Shown: piece by piece, positions 18,943 through 26,398 of the stretch
Layout of the letters: each line of letters opens with the position of its first letter
Numbering within the stretch: position 1 is the first letter of the stretch
Assembly (NCBI GenBank): GCA_047639315.1
Contig: JBLINQ010000023.1
Coordinates: 1-40,910 of the forward strand
Direction: 5' to 3'
From: S139-23 sp047639315
GTDB taxonomy: Bacteria > Planctomycetota > GCA-002687715 > DRQF01
DNA: 40,910 bases
The notes under the pieces: generated by a model
What the model saw: only the letters and a program-made list of their open reading frames with translations
Databases searched by the model: none
What the model was told of the DNA's origin: nothing
Program-made: the position numbers and the translations under genes

Positions 18943-18979
18943 AAGCGCTGAAGTTGGTATTTCACCGGCTTCAGCGCTT
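18943..18979 (+). repeat. Hairpin between molybdoenzyme and selenoprotein genes
   Basis: An 11-bp perfect inverted repeat (AAGCGCTGAAG / CTTCAGCGCTT) with a 15-nt loop that can form a small inner stem (GGT/ACC). No T-run follows, so it is not a classic intrinsic terminator. It may protect mRNA ends or set different expression levels for the two flanking genes. Confidence 0.55.
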
Positions 18980-19034
18980 CTGCATGGACAGATGGGACCA
19001 TCGGTGGCACGATCTTCAAACAAGGAGAATTACC

Positions 19035-20231
19035 ATGAAATCAAGATTCCTCATTGCTATGTGCGCGATGCTGATGTCGCCATTCGCCATGGCGTTTCAA
19101 GACGAGCTTGTCGCCCAAGACCCATCCATTGCTGCCTATGACAAAGTCATAGCTGGCCACCAAGTCAAAGTCGTCGCTTTCCGGGCTAAGCTTACGGAAG
19201 CTAAGTCGAGCGCAGAGCGCCGCAAACTCTACGATACGGAGAGCCCGAAAGCCGATAATATCGTCCCAGACCTGAAGAAGATCATGACCGATCATCCAAA
19301 GTCTGACGGTGCCTTCGCCTCGGCCAAGTGGATCGCTTCGAACACGCGGGGTGCCCATGTTCAAATGGCTGTTGGTGTTCTTGCCAAAGACTTTGCGACT
19401 AAGGCCGGTGTCGGTGAGGTATGCCTCAGAATGACCCGTGACCGCAAGATCGAGACTTTCAAGTTTATCCAGCAGGTGATGATTCAAAACACAAATCGCA
19501 CCGATCAAGGACAAGCCTGTTTTGCCTTGGCAAAATGGTATTCCGGTAGTGCTGCTACTTTGAACCGTCTTATGACGACGACCGACGAGAAACGCCTCGA
19601 GAGAATGCGTAAGTCGACTGGTGAAGAAACAATTGCATTCCTGAAATCTCAAGGCAATGAAACTCTCATGAAAGAAGCGCTGACTCACTTCAAGCGTGTT
19701 CAACAAGAGTTTGCTGACGTGCCATACCGCCGCAACAGCACTTTAGGTGCATCTTCGGAAGGTGCTGTCTTTGAAATCTCGAATTTGCAGATTGGTAAAA
19801 AGTCACCAGACATCACGGCAGAAGATATCGACGGCGTGAAATTCTCGTTGTCTGACTATCTTGGGAAAGTAGTTGTGTTGGATTTCTGGGGCGACTGGTG
19901 AGGGCCTTGCCGGGCTATGTACCCACACGAGCGGTCGCTCGTCAAAAGGCTTGCCAACAAACCTTTCGCACTCATCGGAATTAACAGTGACAAAGATCGC
20001 GAGAAACTGAAGAAGACTCTGATCGAGAAGAACATCACTTGGCGTTCGTTTTGGAATGGGGGCAGCACAAGCGGCCCCATCTCGACGAAATGGAATGTCA
20101 GTGGATGGCCAACGATCTATGTTCTCGATGCCAAAGGAATGATCCGCTACAAGGGCGTTCGTGGCGAGGCCATGGACAAAGCCGTAGACGGGCTTTTAGC
20201 TGAAATCGAAAACGAGGAAGCGTCCGACTAA
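19035..20231 (+). CDS. TlpA-family thioredoxin selenoprotein (in-frame UGA = Sec289)
   Basis: A secreted thiol-disulfide oxidoreductase of 398 aa if the TGA at 19899-19901 is read as selenocysteine. Residues 1-21 are a signal peptide (ending PFAMA). A helix-rich region of about 230 residues follows. The C-terminal TlpA/AhpC-TSA fold starts near 250 (KKSPDITAEDIDGVKFSLSD), with the active site FWGDW-U-GPCRAMY, resolving Cys292, and the cis-proline loop VSGWPTIYV. TGA sits exactly at the first catalytic Cys, and the frame continues for 110 conserved residues. A SECIS-like hairpin follows the TGA. AAGGAG lies just before the start ATG. A terminator follows at 20262. Reading the halves as two genes or a pseudogene is much less likely. 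Confidence 0.92.
19902..19950 (+). promoter_or_regulatory. Bacterial SECIS element (first selenoprotein)
   Basis: The upper stem ACGAGC (19927-19932) pairs with GCTCGT (19937-19942) around the loop GGTC, with G at the first loop position. The lower stem GCCTT (19904-19908) pairs with AAGGC (19946-19950). Thirty-one nucleotides separate TGA from the loop, within the usual bacterial range of about 16-37 for SelB recognition. An alternative small stem GGG/CCC (19912-19924) could form inside. Confidence 0.8.
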
Positions 20232-20261
20232 ACCGCTTTCTGGATCAATACTCAGTAAGTC

Positions 20262-20297
20262 AGGCGCAAACCACTTTTGGTTTGCGCCTTTCTTTTT
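20262..20297 (+). terminator. Intrinsic terminator after the first selenoprotein
   Basis: An 11-bp stem AGGCGCAAACC / GGTTTGCGCCT with a 6-nt loop is followed by TTTCTTTTTG. It lies between the convergent selenoprotein and TIGR04282-type genes and most clearly serves the plus-strand transcript. Confidence 0.9.
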
Positions 20298-20301
20298 GTC
20301 T

Positions 20302-20973
20302 CTAGGGGATCAATTTGAGCGAGCGGAGAGCACGATGCGTCTGCGGGCACGTGAATGCTATCTCTGCCGACCGTGCGACTAAATCGGTCAAGTCGTCAGG
20401 CATGTCGATGTCTGCGTGGGGTGGAAGGACAGCAACTCTAAGACTCAGTGCTTGGCACCGCTCCAGGGTTCTTTCGAAGTTGTCGGACGTCGACATGGCG
20501 GTGCGGAAAAGGTCGGGGCAAGGTTCCTTAAGGCCAACGAGGTAATAGCCGCCACCGCAGTCAGGGCCAAAAACGACATCTACTTGGTCTTGTGCCAACG
20601 AATCGAATGCCGATTGAACTAGTGCGTTGGGCAGGTCGGGACTGTCGCTGTTGCGCATCACCACGGGCTCTTGTTGCTCAAGGAGATGATCGAACACACC
20701 GATCATTCTTTCGGTGAGGTCGTTTCCAGTTTGCGGAATCACGTTCACCTTTGAGGGGAAGAAAGATCGCAGTTCATCCTTAGCCTCTGGCGGAGCGACA
20801 GCGACGTATGTTGACCATGGCCCCGCTGCCATCGAAACTACAACATCTTCCAGCATAGCGCGATAAAGGGTGCAGGCGCCCTCGTCCCCAAGTGCTGGGA
20901 TTAACCGCGTCTTGACCTCCCCCGGGCGGGGATTCTTGGCCATCACAACTAATCGACCCAGATTCGACACCAA
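20302..20973 (-). CDS. TIGR04282-type glycosyltransferase-like protein (DUF2064)
   Basis: A 223-aa GT-A fold protein of the TIGR04282/DUF2064 group, found with arsenosugar synthesis in some genomes and elsewhere of unknown role. Diagnostic parts are VVMAKNPRPGEVKTRLIP near the N-terminus, RNSDSPDLP (nucleotide/metal-binding acidic motif) and FGPDCGGGYYLVGLK. The start is a GTG at 20973 with AGGAG 8 nt upstream, a good fit; an ATG 10 codons later is the alternative. The gene is divergent from a nucleotidyltransferase-like gene, so the two may work on a shared nucleotide-sugar product. No arsenosugar genes are in view, so that pathway is not claimed. Confidence 0.88.
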   Translation of the reverse strand: MVSNLGRLVVMAKNPRPGEVKTRLIPALGDEGACTLYRAMLEDVVVSMAAGPWSTYVAVAPPEAKDELRSFFPSKVNVIPQTGNDLTERMIGVFDHLLEQQEPVVMRNSDSPDLPNALVQSAFDSLAQDQVDVVFGPDCGGGYYLVGLKEPCPDLFRTAMSTSDNFERTLERCQALSLRVAVLPPHADIDMPDDLTDLVARSAEIAFTCPQTHRALRSLKLIP

Positions 20974-21051
20974 ACGTTCTCCTGACCAAGCGATAGAGTG
21001 AAGCTCTACCGTGATTTATACCGATAGATGAGGAAGGAATCACATAGAAGG

Positions 21052-21072
21052 CATTCCACCTGGCGTGGAATG
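21052..21072 (+). promoter_or_regulatory. Hairpin just before the ribosome-binding site
   Basis: A perfect 8-bp inverted repeat CATTCCAC / GTGGAATG with loop CTGGC ends one base before the AGGGGA Shine-Dalgarno sequence of the 21083 gene. It could be an operator or a translation-modulating leader hairpin. Confidence 0.45.
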
Positions 21073-21082
21073 AGGGGAAAGC

Positions 21083-21718
21083 ATGGACATTGCGATTGTT
21101 TTGAGCGGCCACCGCCACGGCAAGCGGGCGGCAGATTTGATGTTGCGCCCATTTGCAGAATCAACATTGTTGGAAAACGCGATGGCCAAGCTCGAACGCT
21201 TGGACGCACCTTGCAAGAAGTATGTTGCCTGCGCTGATCGAGAGATCAAGAATTTGTGCGCAGGCTTTGAGTCGCTCTATTCGGTTCGCGCTTCCCACCT
21301 TCTGAGTTGGCCAGAGACTATTGATGCTCGGTCGTTCTCTCATCTTCGATCGTTACCCGAGCAGTGGTTCTTGGTTGTCAATCCAGCGTTCCCTTTCGTG
21401 TCCTCTGACCTTTGGTGGCAAGTCATTGAAGATTTTCTCGTCAGCGATCCAGCCGGGATCGTGAGTGCGGAACCACAAGAAGGACCCTTCTACTCGTCAG
21501 ACGGCAAGCTGATCGATGTGGATGAGAGCCTGTTTGTCCGAAACGACGCCTTTATCCTATTCTCGAGATCTCTACTCGAAAAAGGAAGCGGCCTCTCGTC
21601 TTCACAATTCGCCCCATACATCTTGACTGCTGATGTCTCTCGGAGCGTAGAAGATGGAGTTGATCTCTCGGCGGCCGAGGCCATCGACGCGTTGTATAGA
21701 CTTGGCGTTGGAGTTTGA
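21083..21718 (+). CDS. Nucleotidyltransferase-like protein (degenerate NTP-transferase fold)
   Basis: A 211-aa soluble protein. The N-terminus AIVLSGHRHGKRAADLMLRP followed by FAESTLLENAMAKLERL has the shape of CMP-sugar/NTP-transferase proteins (NeuA/KdsB type), where a nucleotide-binding loop is followed by PLxGKPLIEHTI. Here the loop is changed, and later motifs (NPAFPFVSSDLWWQVIEDFL) recall the PxxPF part of that fold. It may be inactive or act on a different substrate. AGGGGA lies just upstream of the ATG. It is divergent from a GT-A fold gene. The assignment is by fold resemblance only. Confidence 0.55.
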   Translation: MDIAIVLSGHRHGKRAADLMLRPFAESTLLENAMAKLERLDAPCKKYVACADREIKNLCAGFESLYSVRASHLLSWPETIDARSFSHLRSLPEQWFLVVNPAFPFVSSDLWWQVIEDFLVSDPAGIVSAEPQEGPFYSSDGKLIDVDESLFVRNDAFILFSRSLLEKGSGLSSSQFAPYILTADVSRSVEDGVDLSAAEAIDALYRLGVGV

Positions 21719-21763
21719 CAACCAAGTAAATTCCCTAAATCCAGGCCTACTTATGAAAGCTCA

Positions 21764-21786
21764 AATCGTCCTAAGTATAGACGATT
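21764..21786. promoter_or_regulatory. Inverted repeat upstream of toxin-antitoxin genes (candidate operator)
   Basis: AATCGTC and GACGATT form perfect 7-bp arms separated by 9 nt, about 20 nt before a candidate -35 box. CopG-type antitoxins often bind such palindromes to autoregulate. It could also be a weak hairpin ending the preceding gene. Confidence 0.4.
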
Positions 21787-21806
21787 CGTAATTGCGGTTA
21801 GCAAAG

Positions 21807-21835
21807 TTGACGCTTTCGTTTTCATCAAGTAAAGA
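21807..21835 (+). promoter_or_regulatory. Candidate sigma-70-like promoter of the TA pair
   Basis: TTGACG (five of six -35 consensus bases) is followed after 17 nt by TAAAGA, a weaker -10 match. The position suits transcription of the CopG/PIN genes. Confidence 0.35.
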
Positions 21836-21883
21836 AGTAAGCATGTCGAAGCGAACCCTCGGCATTTCAAAGTGCGCGCCTAG

Positions 21884-21896
21884 CCCCTGAAAGGGG
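21884..21896 (+). promoter_or_regulatory. Small hairpin covering the antitoxin Shine-Dalgarno
   Basis: CCCCT and AGGGG pair around GAA, burying the AGGGGA ribosome-binding sequence of the CopG gene (ATG at 21909). It could limit translation of the antitoxin-toxin message. The stem is only 5 bp. Confidence 0.4.
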
Positions 21897-21908
21897 AATT
21901 CTTAATCG

Positions 21909-22145
21909 ATGGCTCAAGAAATCAAAATTGTCAGTGTTTCAATACCTGCAGACCTCGTGCGTGAACTTGACCGCGTTTGCGATCTCGAACATCGCAATCG
22001 TAGCGAGCTTTACCGTGAAGCTCTTCGTCAGTATTTGAAACTCAGGAGATGGCAAGCGCTTCGCGAATACAGTTCTGCGAAAGCTGCTGCCGCCGGATCC
22101 GATGGTATTGATCTTGAGAAGATCGTTGAGGAGTTAACTGCCTAA
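21909..22145 (+). CDS. CopG-family ribbon-helix-helix antitoxin
   Basis: A 78-aa DNA-binding protein. The N-terminal strand IKIVSVSIPADLVRELDRVC and helix HRNRSELYREALRQYLK form the ribbon-helix-helix dimer fold of CopG/MetJ/Arc proteins. The C-terminal tail (about residues 50-78) probably wraps and blocks the toxin encoded 1 nt downstream. Such antitoxins usually repress their own operon, and candidate operator and leader-hairpin elements lie upstream. AAGGGGA precedes the ATG by about 11 nt. Family assignment is firm; its partner and autoregulation are inferred from context. Confidence 0.88.
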   Translation: MAQEIKIVSVSIPADLVRELDRVCDLEHRNRSELYREALRQYLKLRRWQALREYSSAKAAAAGSDGIDLEKIVEELTA

Positions 22146-22146
22146 G

Positions 22147-22560
22147 ATGTCCTCAATTGCCAACCAAGTAAAAGCACCTGTAGACCGGATTGCCCTCGAC
22201 ACTTCCCTTTGGTTGAAGGCACTGCTCTTCGGTGGTTCAGCCGAAGAACTCATCAACTTAGCTATGACCGGGAAGGTCGAGATTCTAACAACGGAAACGC
22301 AATTTACTGACTTGGCCAGAGTCCTGAGCCAGCGATTAGATTTTTCCGAAACTGCTATTGCAGAAGTCCGCAACTTTATCGCAAGCGTTGCTTCGATTGT
22401 CACGGTCACTACCGAACCAGCGGCAGGCCCGGGCGACGAAATGTCGACTCTTTTGCGAGCTGCGAGAGATTCCAAGGCCACCGCCATCGCCACCAGCGAC
22501 AGCTCGAAATTGAACGGCTTGAAAGAGTTCGAGGGCATCCCCATCGTAACCGTCTCCTGA
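22147..22560 (+). CDS. PIN-domain protein, TIGR00305-like putative toxin
   Basis: A 137-aa PIN fold protein, expected to be a metal-dependent RNase toxin of the antitoxin just upstream (1-nt gap). The first acidic site is kept in ALDTSLWLKALLF (Asp18), and the region GKVEILTTETQFTDLARVLS and the end EFEGIPIVTVS fit the COG1569/TIGR00305 family. The central DPDDD motif reads GPGDE and the TGDxDLL motif reads TSDSSKL, so some metal-binding residues are altered. It may be a weakened nuclease. The N-terminus is about 12 residues longer than usual, so a later start is possible. Confidence 0.82.
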   Translation: MSSIANQVKAPVDRIALDTSLWLKALLFGGSAEELINLAMTGKVEILTTETQFTDLARVLSQRLDFSETAIAEVRNFIASVASIVTVTTEPAAGPGDEMSTLLRAARDSKATAIATSDSSKLNGLKEFEGIPIVTVS

Positions 22561-22653
22561 GCCCCGATTTCGGCCTCTCTCCCGGACCTTTCTCCAGACC
22601 GACTTCCATCATAGAATGCTCCCTGCCGTGAATTGACACGAGGAGCTTCAAAG

Positions 22654-23442
22654 ATGTCTGATTCCCTAGTTCGTTATGCCGCTACCGACGGAATTGCCGT
22701 TCTGACCCTAACTGATCCGCCAGCGAACGCTTACACCCATGAAATGTTGCTGCAGCTAGACGCGGCCATTCTCCGGGCACGTTTCGATGATTCGGTGCAT
22801 GTGATTGTTCTAACTGGCGATGGCGAGAAGTTCTTTTGCGCCGGCGCCAACATCCAAATGCTCCAAGGGGTCGACCCCAGTTTCAAATATTACTTCTGCA
22901 TGCATGCCAATGAGACTCTCAATCGGCTTGAGGCAACGCCGAAGCTGGTCATCGGGGCTCTCAATGGTCACGCTGTTGGCGGCGGGCTGGAAGTCGCATT
23001 GGCTTGTGATATCCGAGTTGCCAAAGCAGGCGGCGGCAAATGTGGAATTCCTGAGGTTGGGTTGGGAGTTCTCCCGGGTACTGGCGGTACCCAACGTCTC
23101 GCTCGTTTGCTTGGTAGCCACAAGGCCATGAAGCTCATGATCGACGGCGAGAACTTCACCTACGACCGAGCTCTTGAGCTGGGTCTGGTTGACGAAGTCC
23201 TGCCAGCAGAAAACTTCATGGACGCGGTGATGGAATTCGCTGGGCGCTATTTGCCACCAGGCAAAGCTTCGAAAGCGGTTGGCATGATCAAGAGAGCTTG
23301 TGTCAGCGGCGCTGAGATGTCCTTCCATGACGGTCTCGCTCTTGAGCGTGAGCTGCAACAGCAATTGTTCCGGAGTGAAGATGCGGCCGAAGGGTTTGCC
23401 GCTTTCAACGAGAAACGAGCCCCTCATTTTCGGGGTAAATAA
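22654..23442 (+). CDS. Enoyl-CoA hydratase (crotonase fold, both catalytic Glu present)
   Basis: A 262-aa crotonase-superfamily enzyme that adds water to 2-enoyl-CoA in fatty-acid or aromatic beta-oxidation. The oxyanion-hole part reads FFCAGANI and GHAVGGGLEVA; the two catalytic glutamates are present, in GGGLEVA and GIPEVGLGVLPGTGGTQRL, so hydratase activity is expected. The start at 22654 has GAGGAG just upstream; an ATG-led frame at 22633 would add 7 residues. It opens a four-gene CoA operon, with the next gene 3 nt away. Its acyl-chain specificity cannot be told. Confidence 0.92.
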   Translation: MSDSLVRYAATDGIAVLTLTDPPANAYTHEMLLQLDAAILRARFDDSVHVIVLTGDGEKFFCAGANIQMLQGVDPSFKYYFCMHANETLNRLEATPKLVIGALNGHAVGGGLEVALACDIRVAKAGGGKCGIPEVGLGVLPGTGGTQRLARLLGSHKAMKLMIDGENFTYDRALELGLVDEVLPAENFMDAVMEFAGRYLPPGKASKAVGMIKRACVSGAEMSFHDGLALERELQQQLFRSEDAAEGFAAFNEKRAPHFRGK

Positions 23443-23445
23443 GTC

Positions 23446-24483
23446 ATGAATGCTATGAAAGCCTGCACGATCGCCGAACACGGTGGCCCAGAAGTCTTGA
23501 AGTTCACCGATCGTCCAATTCCAGAGCCAAGCGGCAATGAGGTGCGGGTGTCGATCAAAGCCGCTGGCATGAATCACCTCGACTGCTGGGTTCGCCGAGG
23601 AGTCGAAGGCCATCAGTTTCCATTGCCAATTATCCCCGGTTGTGATGGGGCAGGTGTGGTGGAATCTGTCGGCGCCGACGTGGTCAAAGTGAAGGTTGGC
23701 GACCGCGTCGCAATTGCCCCCGGCTTCTCCTGTGGCGTTTGTGATCTCTGCGTCGCTGGTCGCAACAACCTCTGTCGTTACTTCGGTGTTCTTGGCGAAA
23801 CCACAGACGGGACCAATGCCGAGTTTATTTGCGTTCCTGAAGTGAATGCGCTGGCCATGCCGGACAGCATGAGTTTTGTCGAGGCAGCGGCCGCTCCGCT
23901 CGTTTTCCTGACGGCGTGGCACATGGTCGTAAACCGTTGTCAAATCCGATCTGGCGACCAGGTCCTGGTCCATGCCGCTGGCAGCGGTGTGTCGATGGCA
24001 GCTATCCAGATTGCCAAATTCATGGGCGCTGAAGTCCTCATTACTGCCGGCAGCGACGAGAAAGTTCGGCGCGGACTAGAACTCGGCGCCGACCACGGGA
24101 TCAACTACCGTACGGAAGACTTCCTCAAAGTCTCGCGCGACATCACTAAGCGCCGCGGACTCGACATCGTCGTCGACCATGTCGGAGCCGAGAACATAGG
24201 CAAGAGTATTCGCGCTCTGGCCAAGGGCGGCCGTGTTGTCACCTGTGGTGCAACCGCCGGCCCCAAACTCGAAACAGATTTACGTCTCGTCTTCTTTAAG
24301 AGCCTGTCGATTCTGGGCTCTACGATGGGCGGACATGGCGACATGCGGGATGTGTGGCGCCTCATATGTACAGGGGCTTTGGCACCAGTCGTGGGAGAAG
24401 TACTGCCACTGACGGATGTTGCCAAAGGACATGCCCTTTTGGAAAACCGAGCGGTCTTTGGAAAGGTTGTTTTGACGTCATGA
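23446..24483 (+). CDS. Zinc-containing MDR alcohol dehydrogenase/quinone-oxidoreductase family
   Basis: A 345-aa medium-chain dehydrogenase/reductase. The GroES-like N-terminal half is followed by the Rossmann region with VLVHAAGSGVSMAAIQIAK. A structural-zinc loop is intact (CGVCDLCVAGRNNLC). The catalytic-zinc ligands of true alcohol dehydrogenases look missing: the first-site Cys region reads MNHLDCW, and GHE is replaced by GCDGAG. It is therefore more likely an NAD(P)H oxidoreductase on an enone or enoyl-CoA than an alcohol dehydrogenase. ATG at 23446 or 23455 could both start it. It ends in an ATGA overlap with the next hydratase gene. Confidence 0.87.
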   Translation: MNAMKACTIAEHGGPEVLKFTDRPIPEPSGNEVRVSIKAAGMNHLDCWVRRGVEGHQFPLPIIPGCDGAGVVESVGADVVKVKVGDRVAIAPGFSCGVCDLCVAGRNNLCRYFGVLGETTDGTNAEFICVPEVNALAMPDSMSFVEAAAAPLVFLTAWHMVVNRCQIRSGDQVLVHAAGSGVSMAAIQIAKFMGAEVLITAGSDEKVRRGLELGADHGINYRTEDFLKVSRDITKRRGLDIVVDHVGAENIGKSIRALAKGGRVVTCGATAGPKLETDLRLVFFKSLSILGSTMGGHGDMRDVWRLICTGALAPVVGEVLPLTDVAKGHALLENRAVFGKVVLTS

Positions 24484-25247
24484 CTTACGAGACAGTGAAA
24501 ATCGAGAAGAAGGACGGGTGGGCTGAAGTCACACTGAATCGTCCGGATGTGCTCAACGCCGTGAACTTGGCCATGGTGAGCGATTTAGGCGCCGCCATTG
24601 ATGAGCTGAGTGCTGACGAGGAAATTCGGGGCATCATCTTTGTTGGTGCTGGAGATAAGGCTTTCGTCGCCGGTGCCGACATCTCAGAGCTCGTTCACAG
24701 AAAAACGGCAGACGCACTCGCTGCCATCAATGCTGGTCTCTTCCAGAAGATCGAAGACTATCCTTGGCCCACGATCGCTGCGATTCGTGGTTATGCCTTA
24801 GGCGGTGGTTGTGAACTCGCCTTGTCGATGGACATTCGCTTAGGCGGTAAATCCACGCAGATGGGGCAGCCAGAGGTCAACTTGGGCATTATTCCAGGTG
24901 CGGGAGCACCCCACCGCCTGACCCGTCAGGTTGGCCCTGGTATGGCCCGCGAGCTGATTTACACCGGCAAGATTATCGATGCCGAGGAATGCCTGAGGAT
25001 CGGGCTTCTCAATCATCTTCATGAAGATGAAGAGGTGCTGGATGCAGCCCGCGACATGATGAAGACCATCTTGAAGAAGAGCCACATGGCTGTCCGAGTT
25101 GCCAAATCGGTGCTAAACGCGGCCGTCAATACGACGGATCGCCGTTCGCAGCTCATTGAGTGCCTCGGACAAGGAATGCTCTTCGAATCAGAAGATCAAA
25201 TTGGACGCATGACGCGGTTTCTCGAACGTAGAAACGCCAAGAAATAA
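24480..25247 (+). CDS. Enoyl-CoA hydratase (second of the operon)
   Basis: A 255-aa crotonase-fold protein. AGADISELV marks the oxyanion-hole segment; the two glutamates lie in GGGCELALSMD and GQPEVNLGIIPGAGAP, so it should hydrate 2-enoyl-CoA. It resembles the short-chain type (FadB'/PaaF-like) more than its neighbour at 22654. The chosen ATG at 24480 overlaps the preceding stop (ATGA); the longer frame from 24354 runs inside the dehydrogenase gene and is unlikely. Its product, a 3-hydroxyacyl-CoA, is the substrate of the next gene's enzyme. Confidence 0.93.
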   Translation: MTYETVKIEKKDGWAEVTLNRPDVLNAVNLAMVSDLGAAIDELSADEEIRGIIFVGAGDKAFVAGADISELVHRKTADALAAINAGLFQKIEDYPWPTIAAIRGYALGGGCELALSMDIRLGGKSTQMGQPEVNLGIIPGAGAPHRLTRQVGPGMARELIYTGKIIDAEECLRIGLLNHLHEDEEVLDAARDMMKTILKKSHMAVRVAKSVLNAAVNTTDRRSQLIECLGQGMLFESEDQIGRMTRFLERRNAKK

Positions 25248-25261
25248 GACGAGAGAATCAA

Positions 25262-26167
25262 ATGAATGATATCGCAAAGAACATCAAGAGCATCGTCGTC
25301 GTGGGCTCCGGAACCATGGGGTTGGGCATTGCCCAAGTGGCAGCTATGGGCGGGTTTGAAACACGCCTCTTCGACATCAGTGAAGAACAGTTAGCTAAAG
25401 CCTATGCTCGTATCGAGGGCAACATCAACAAGGGTGTCAAGCTCGGGAAAGTGGACAAGGACCACGGTGAGGCTGGGCTCTCACGTTTGTCCACAACAAC
25501 CGATCTCGACGCGGCGCTCGAGGCGTCCGATATGTTGATTGAGGCGATTCCTGAGCGGATGGAGCTGAAGCGCGACCTCTTTTCCCGCGCTGATCGACTG
25601 ATGAAGCCTGAGGCGATCCTGGCTACCAACACCACCGGCCTTTCAATCACCGAGATCGGTCATGCGACTGAACGCCCCGACAAGGTGATTGGCATGCACT
25701 TCTTCAATCCAGTTCACATCATGAAGTTGGTCGAGATCATTCGCTCTAAGAATACGAGCAATGAGACTTTTACTGCGATCGAGGCAGTCTCTCATCAGAT
25801 GGGAAAAGAGACCGTTGAAGTCAACGAATCAGCAGGGTTCGTCACCAGTCGCATCAACGCCCTGATTGGCAACGAGGCCTTTCGGATGTGGGAAGCTGGT
25901 GTCGCCGAGCCTGAGGACATTGACAAGGCTCTGAAGCTCGGCCTGAATCACCCGATGGGACCTTTCGAGCTGGTCGACCTCGTTGGTTTGGATGTCCGTG
26001 CCGCGAGCACGGGCAATCTCCGCGAGCACCTAGGTGAAATGTATGAGCCGTGCCAGATCATTCTCGACCTCGTTGCCGCTGGGCGATTGGGCAAGAAGAC
26101 AGGGCAAGGGGTTTACCGCTACGACGAGAACAACAAGCGCATTCCTGGCAGCGCGACGCGCCCATAG
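25262..26167 (+). CDS. 3-hydroxyacyl-CoA (3-hydroxybutyryl-CoA-type) dehydrogenase
   Basis: A 301-aa NAD-dependent enzyme that oxidises 3-hydroxyacyl-CoA to 3-oxoacyl-CoA. The Rossmann motif is VVVGSGTMGLGIAQVA; the catalytic His is in MHFFNPVHIMKLVEI; the C-terminal dimerisation domain holds ALKLGLNHPMGPFELVDLVG. Length fits the Hbd/PaaH group, slightly longer at the N-terminus. It is the last gene of the operon that starts at 22654; a hairpin at 26175 follows. A thiolase to finish the cycle is not in the window. Confidence 0.93.
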   Translation: MNDIAKNIKSIVVVGSGTMGLGIAQVAAMGGFETRLFDISEEQLAKAYARIEGNINKGVKLGKVDKDHGEAGLSRLSTTTDLDAALEASDMLIEAIPERMELKRDLFSRADRLMKPEAILATNTTGLSITEIGHATERPDKVIGMHFFNPVHIMKLVEIIRSKNTSNETFTAIEAVSHQMGKETVEVNESAGFVTSRINALIGNEAFRMWEAGVAEPEDIDKALKLGLNHPMGPFELVDLVGLDVRAASTGNLREHLGEMYEPCQIILDLVAAGRLGKKTGQGVYRYDENNKRIPGSATRP

Positions 26168-26174
26168 CCAAATC

Positions 26175-26202
26175 CACCCCGATAAAACGATTTGTCGGGG
26201 TG
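26175..26202 (+). terminator. Hairpin after the CoA operon (terminator-like)
   Basis: CACCCCGA pairs with TCGGGGTG, extended inward to about 12 bp around an ACGA loop. The trailing sequence is AT-rich but has no clear T-run, so termination may be weak. The rest of the 231-nt gap to 26399 shows no gene. Confidence 0.6.
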
Positions 26203-26398
26203 AATAATATACCCATCGATATTATTTATATCTGGCATAAGTGTTGGCGTATTGGGCCCCTAAGAAGGAATCCTGGTCTAATTGGCCCCGATAACTTGGA
26301 TTAGGAATGGCTTAGTCACCAGCTAAGCTAAAGCGGCTTAGGCATTCGGAACGAAAAGAGAGGTGTGAGGCATGACACCAGTTCCGAGGCCGTATTAG

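Noticed and set aside
18954..19901. Reading the N-terminal half of the first selenoprotein as a complete gene ending at TGA
   Set aside because: The stop falls in the thioredoxin active site, the frame continues in conserved sequence and a SECIS hairpin follows.
22810..23973. A 387-codon open frame on the minus strand
   Set aside because: It lies antisense to a conserved hydratase and a dehydrogenase with clear active-site motifs; it is a codon-usage shadow.
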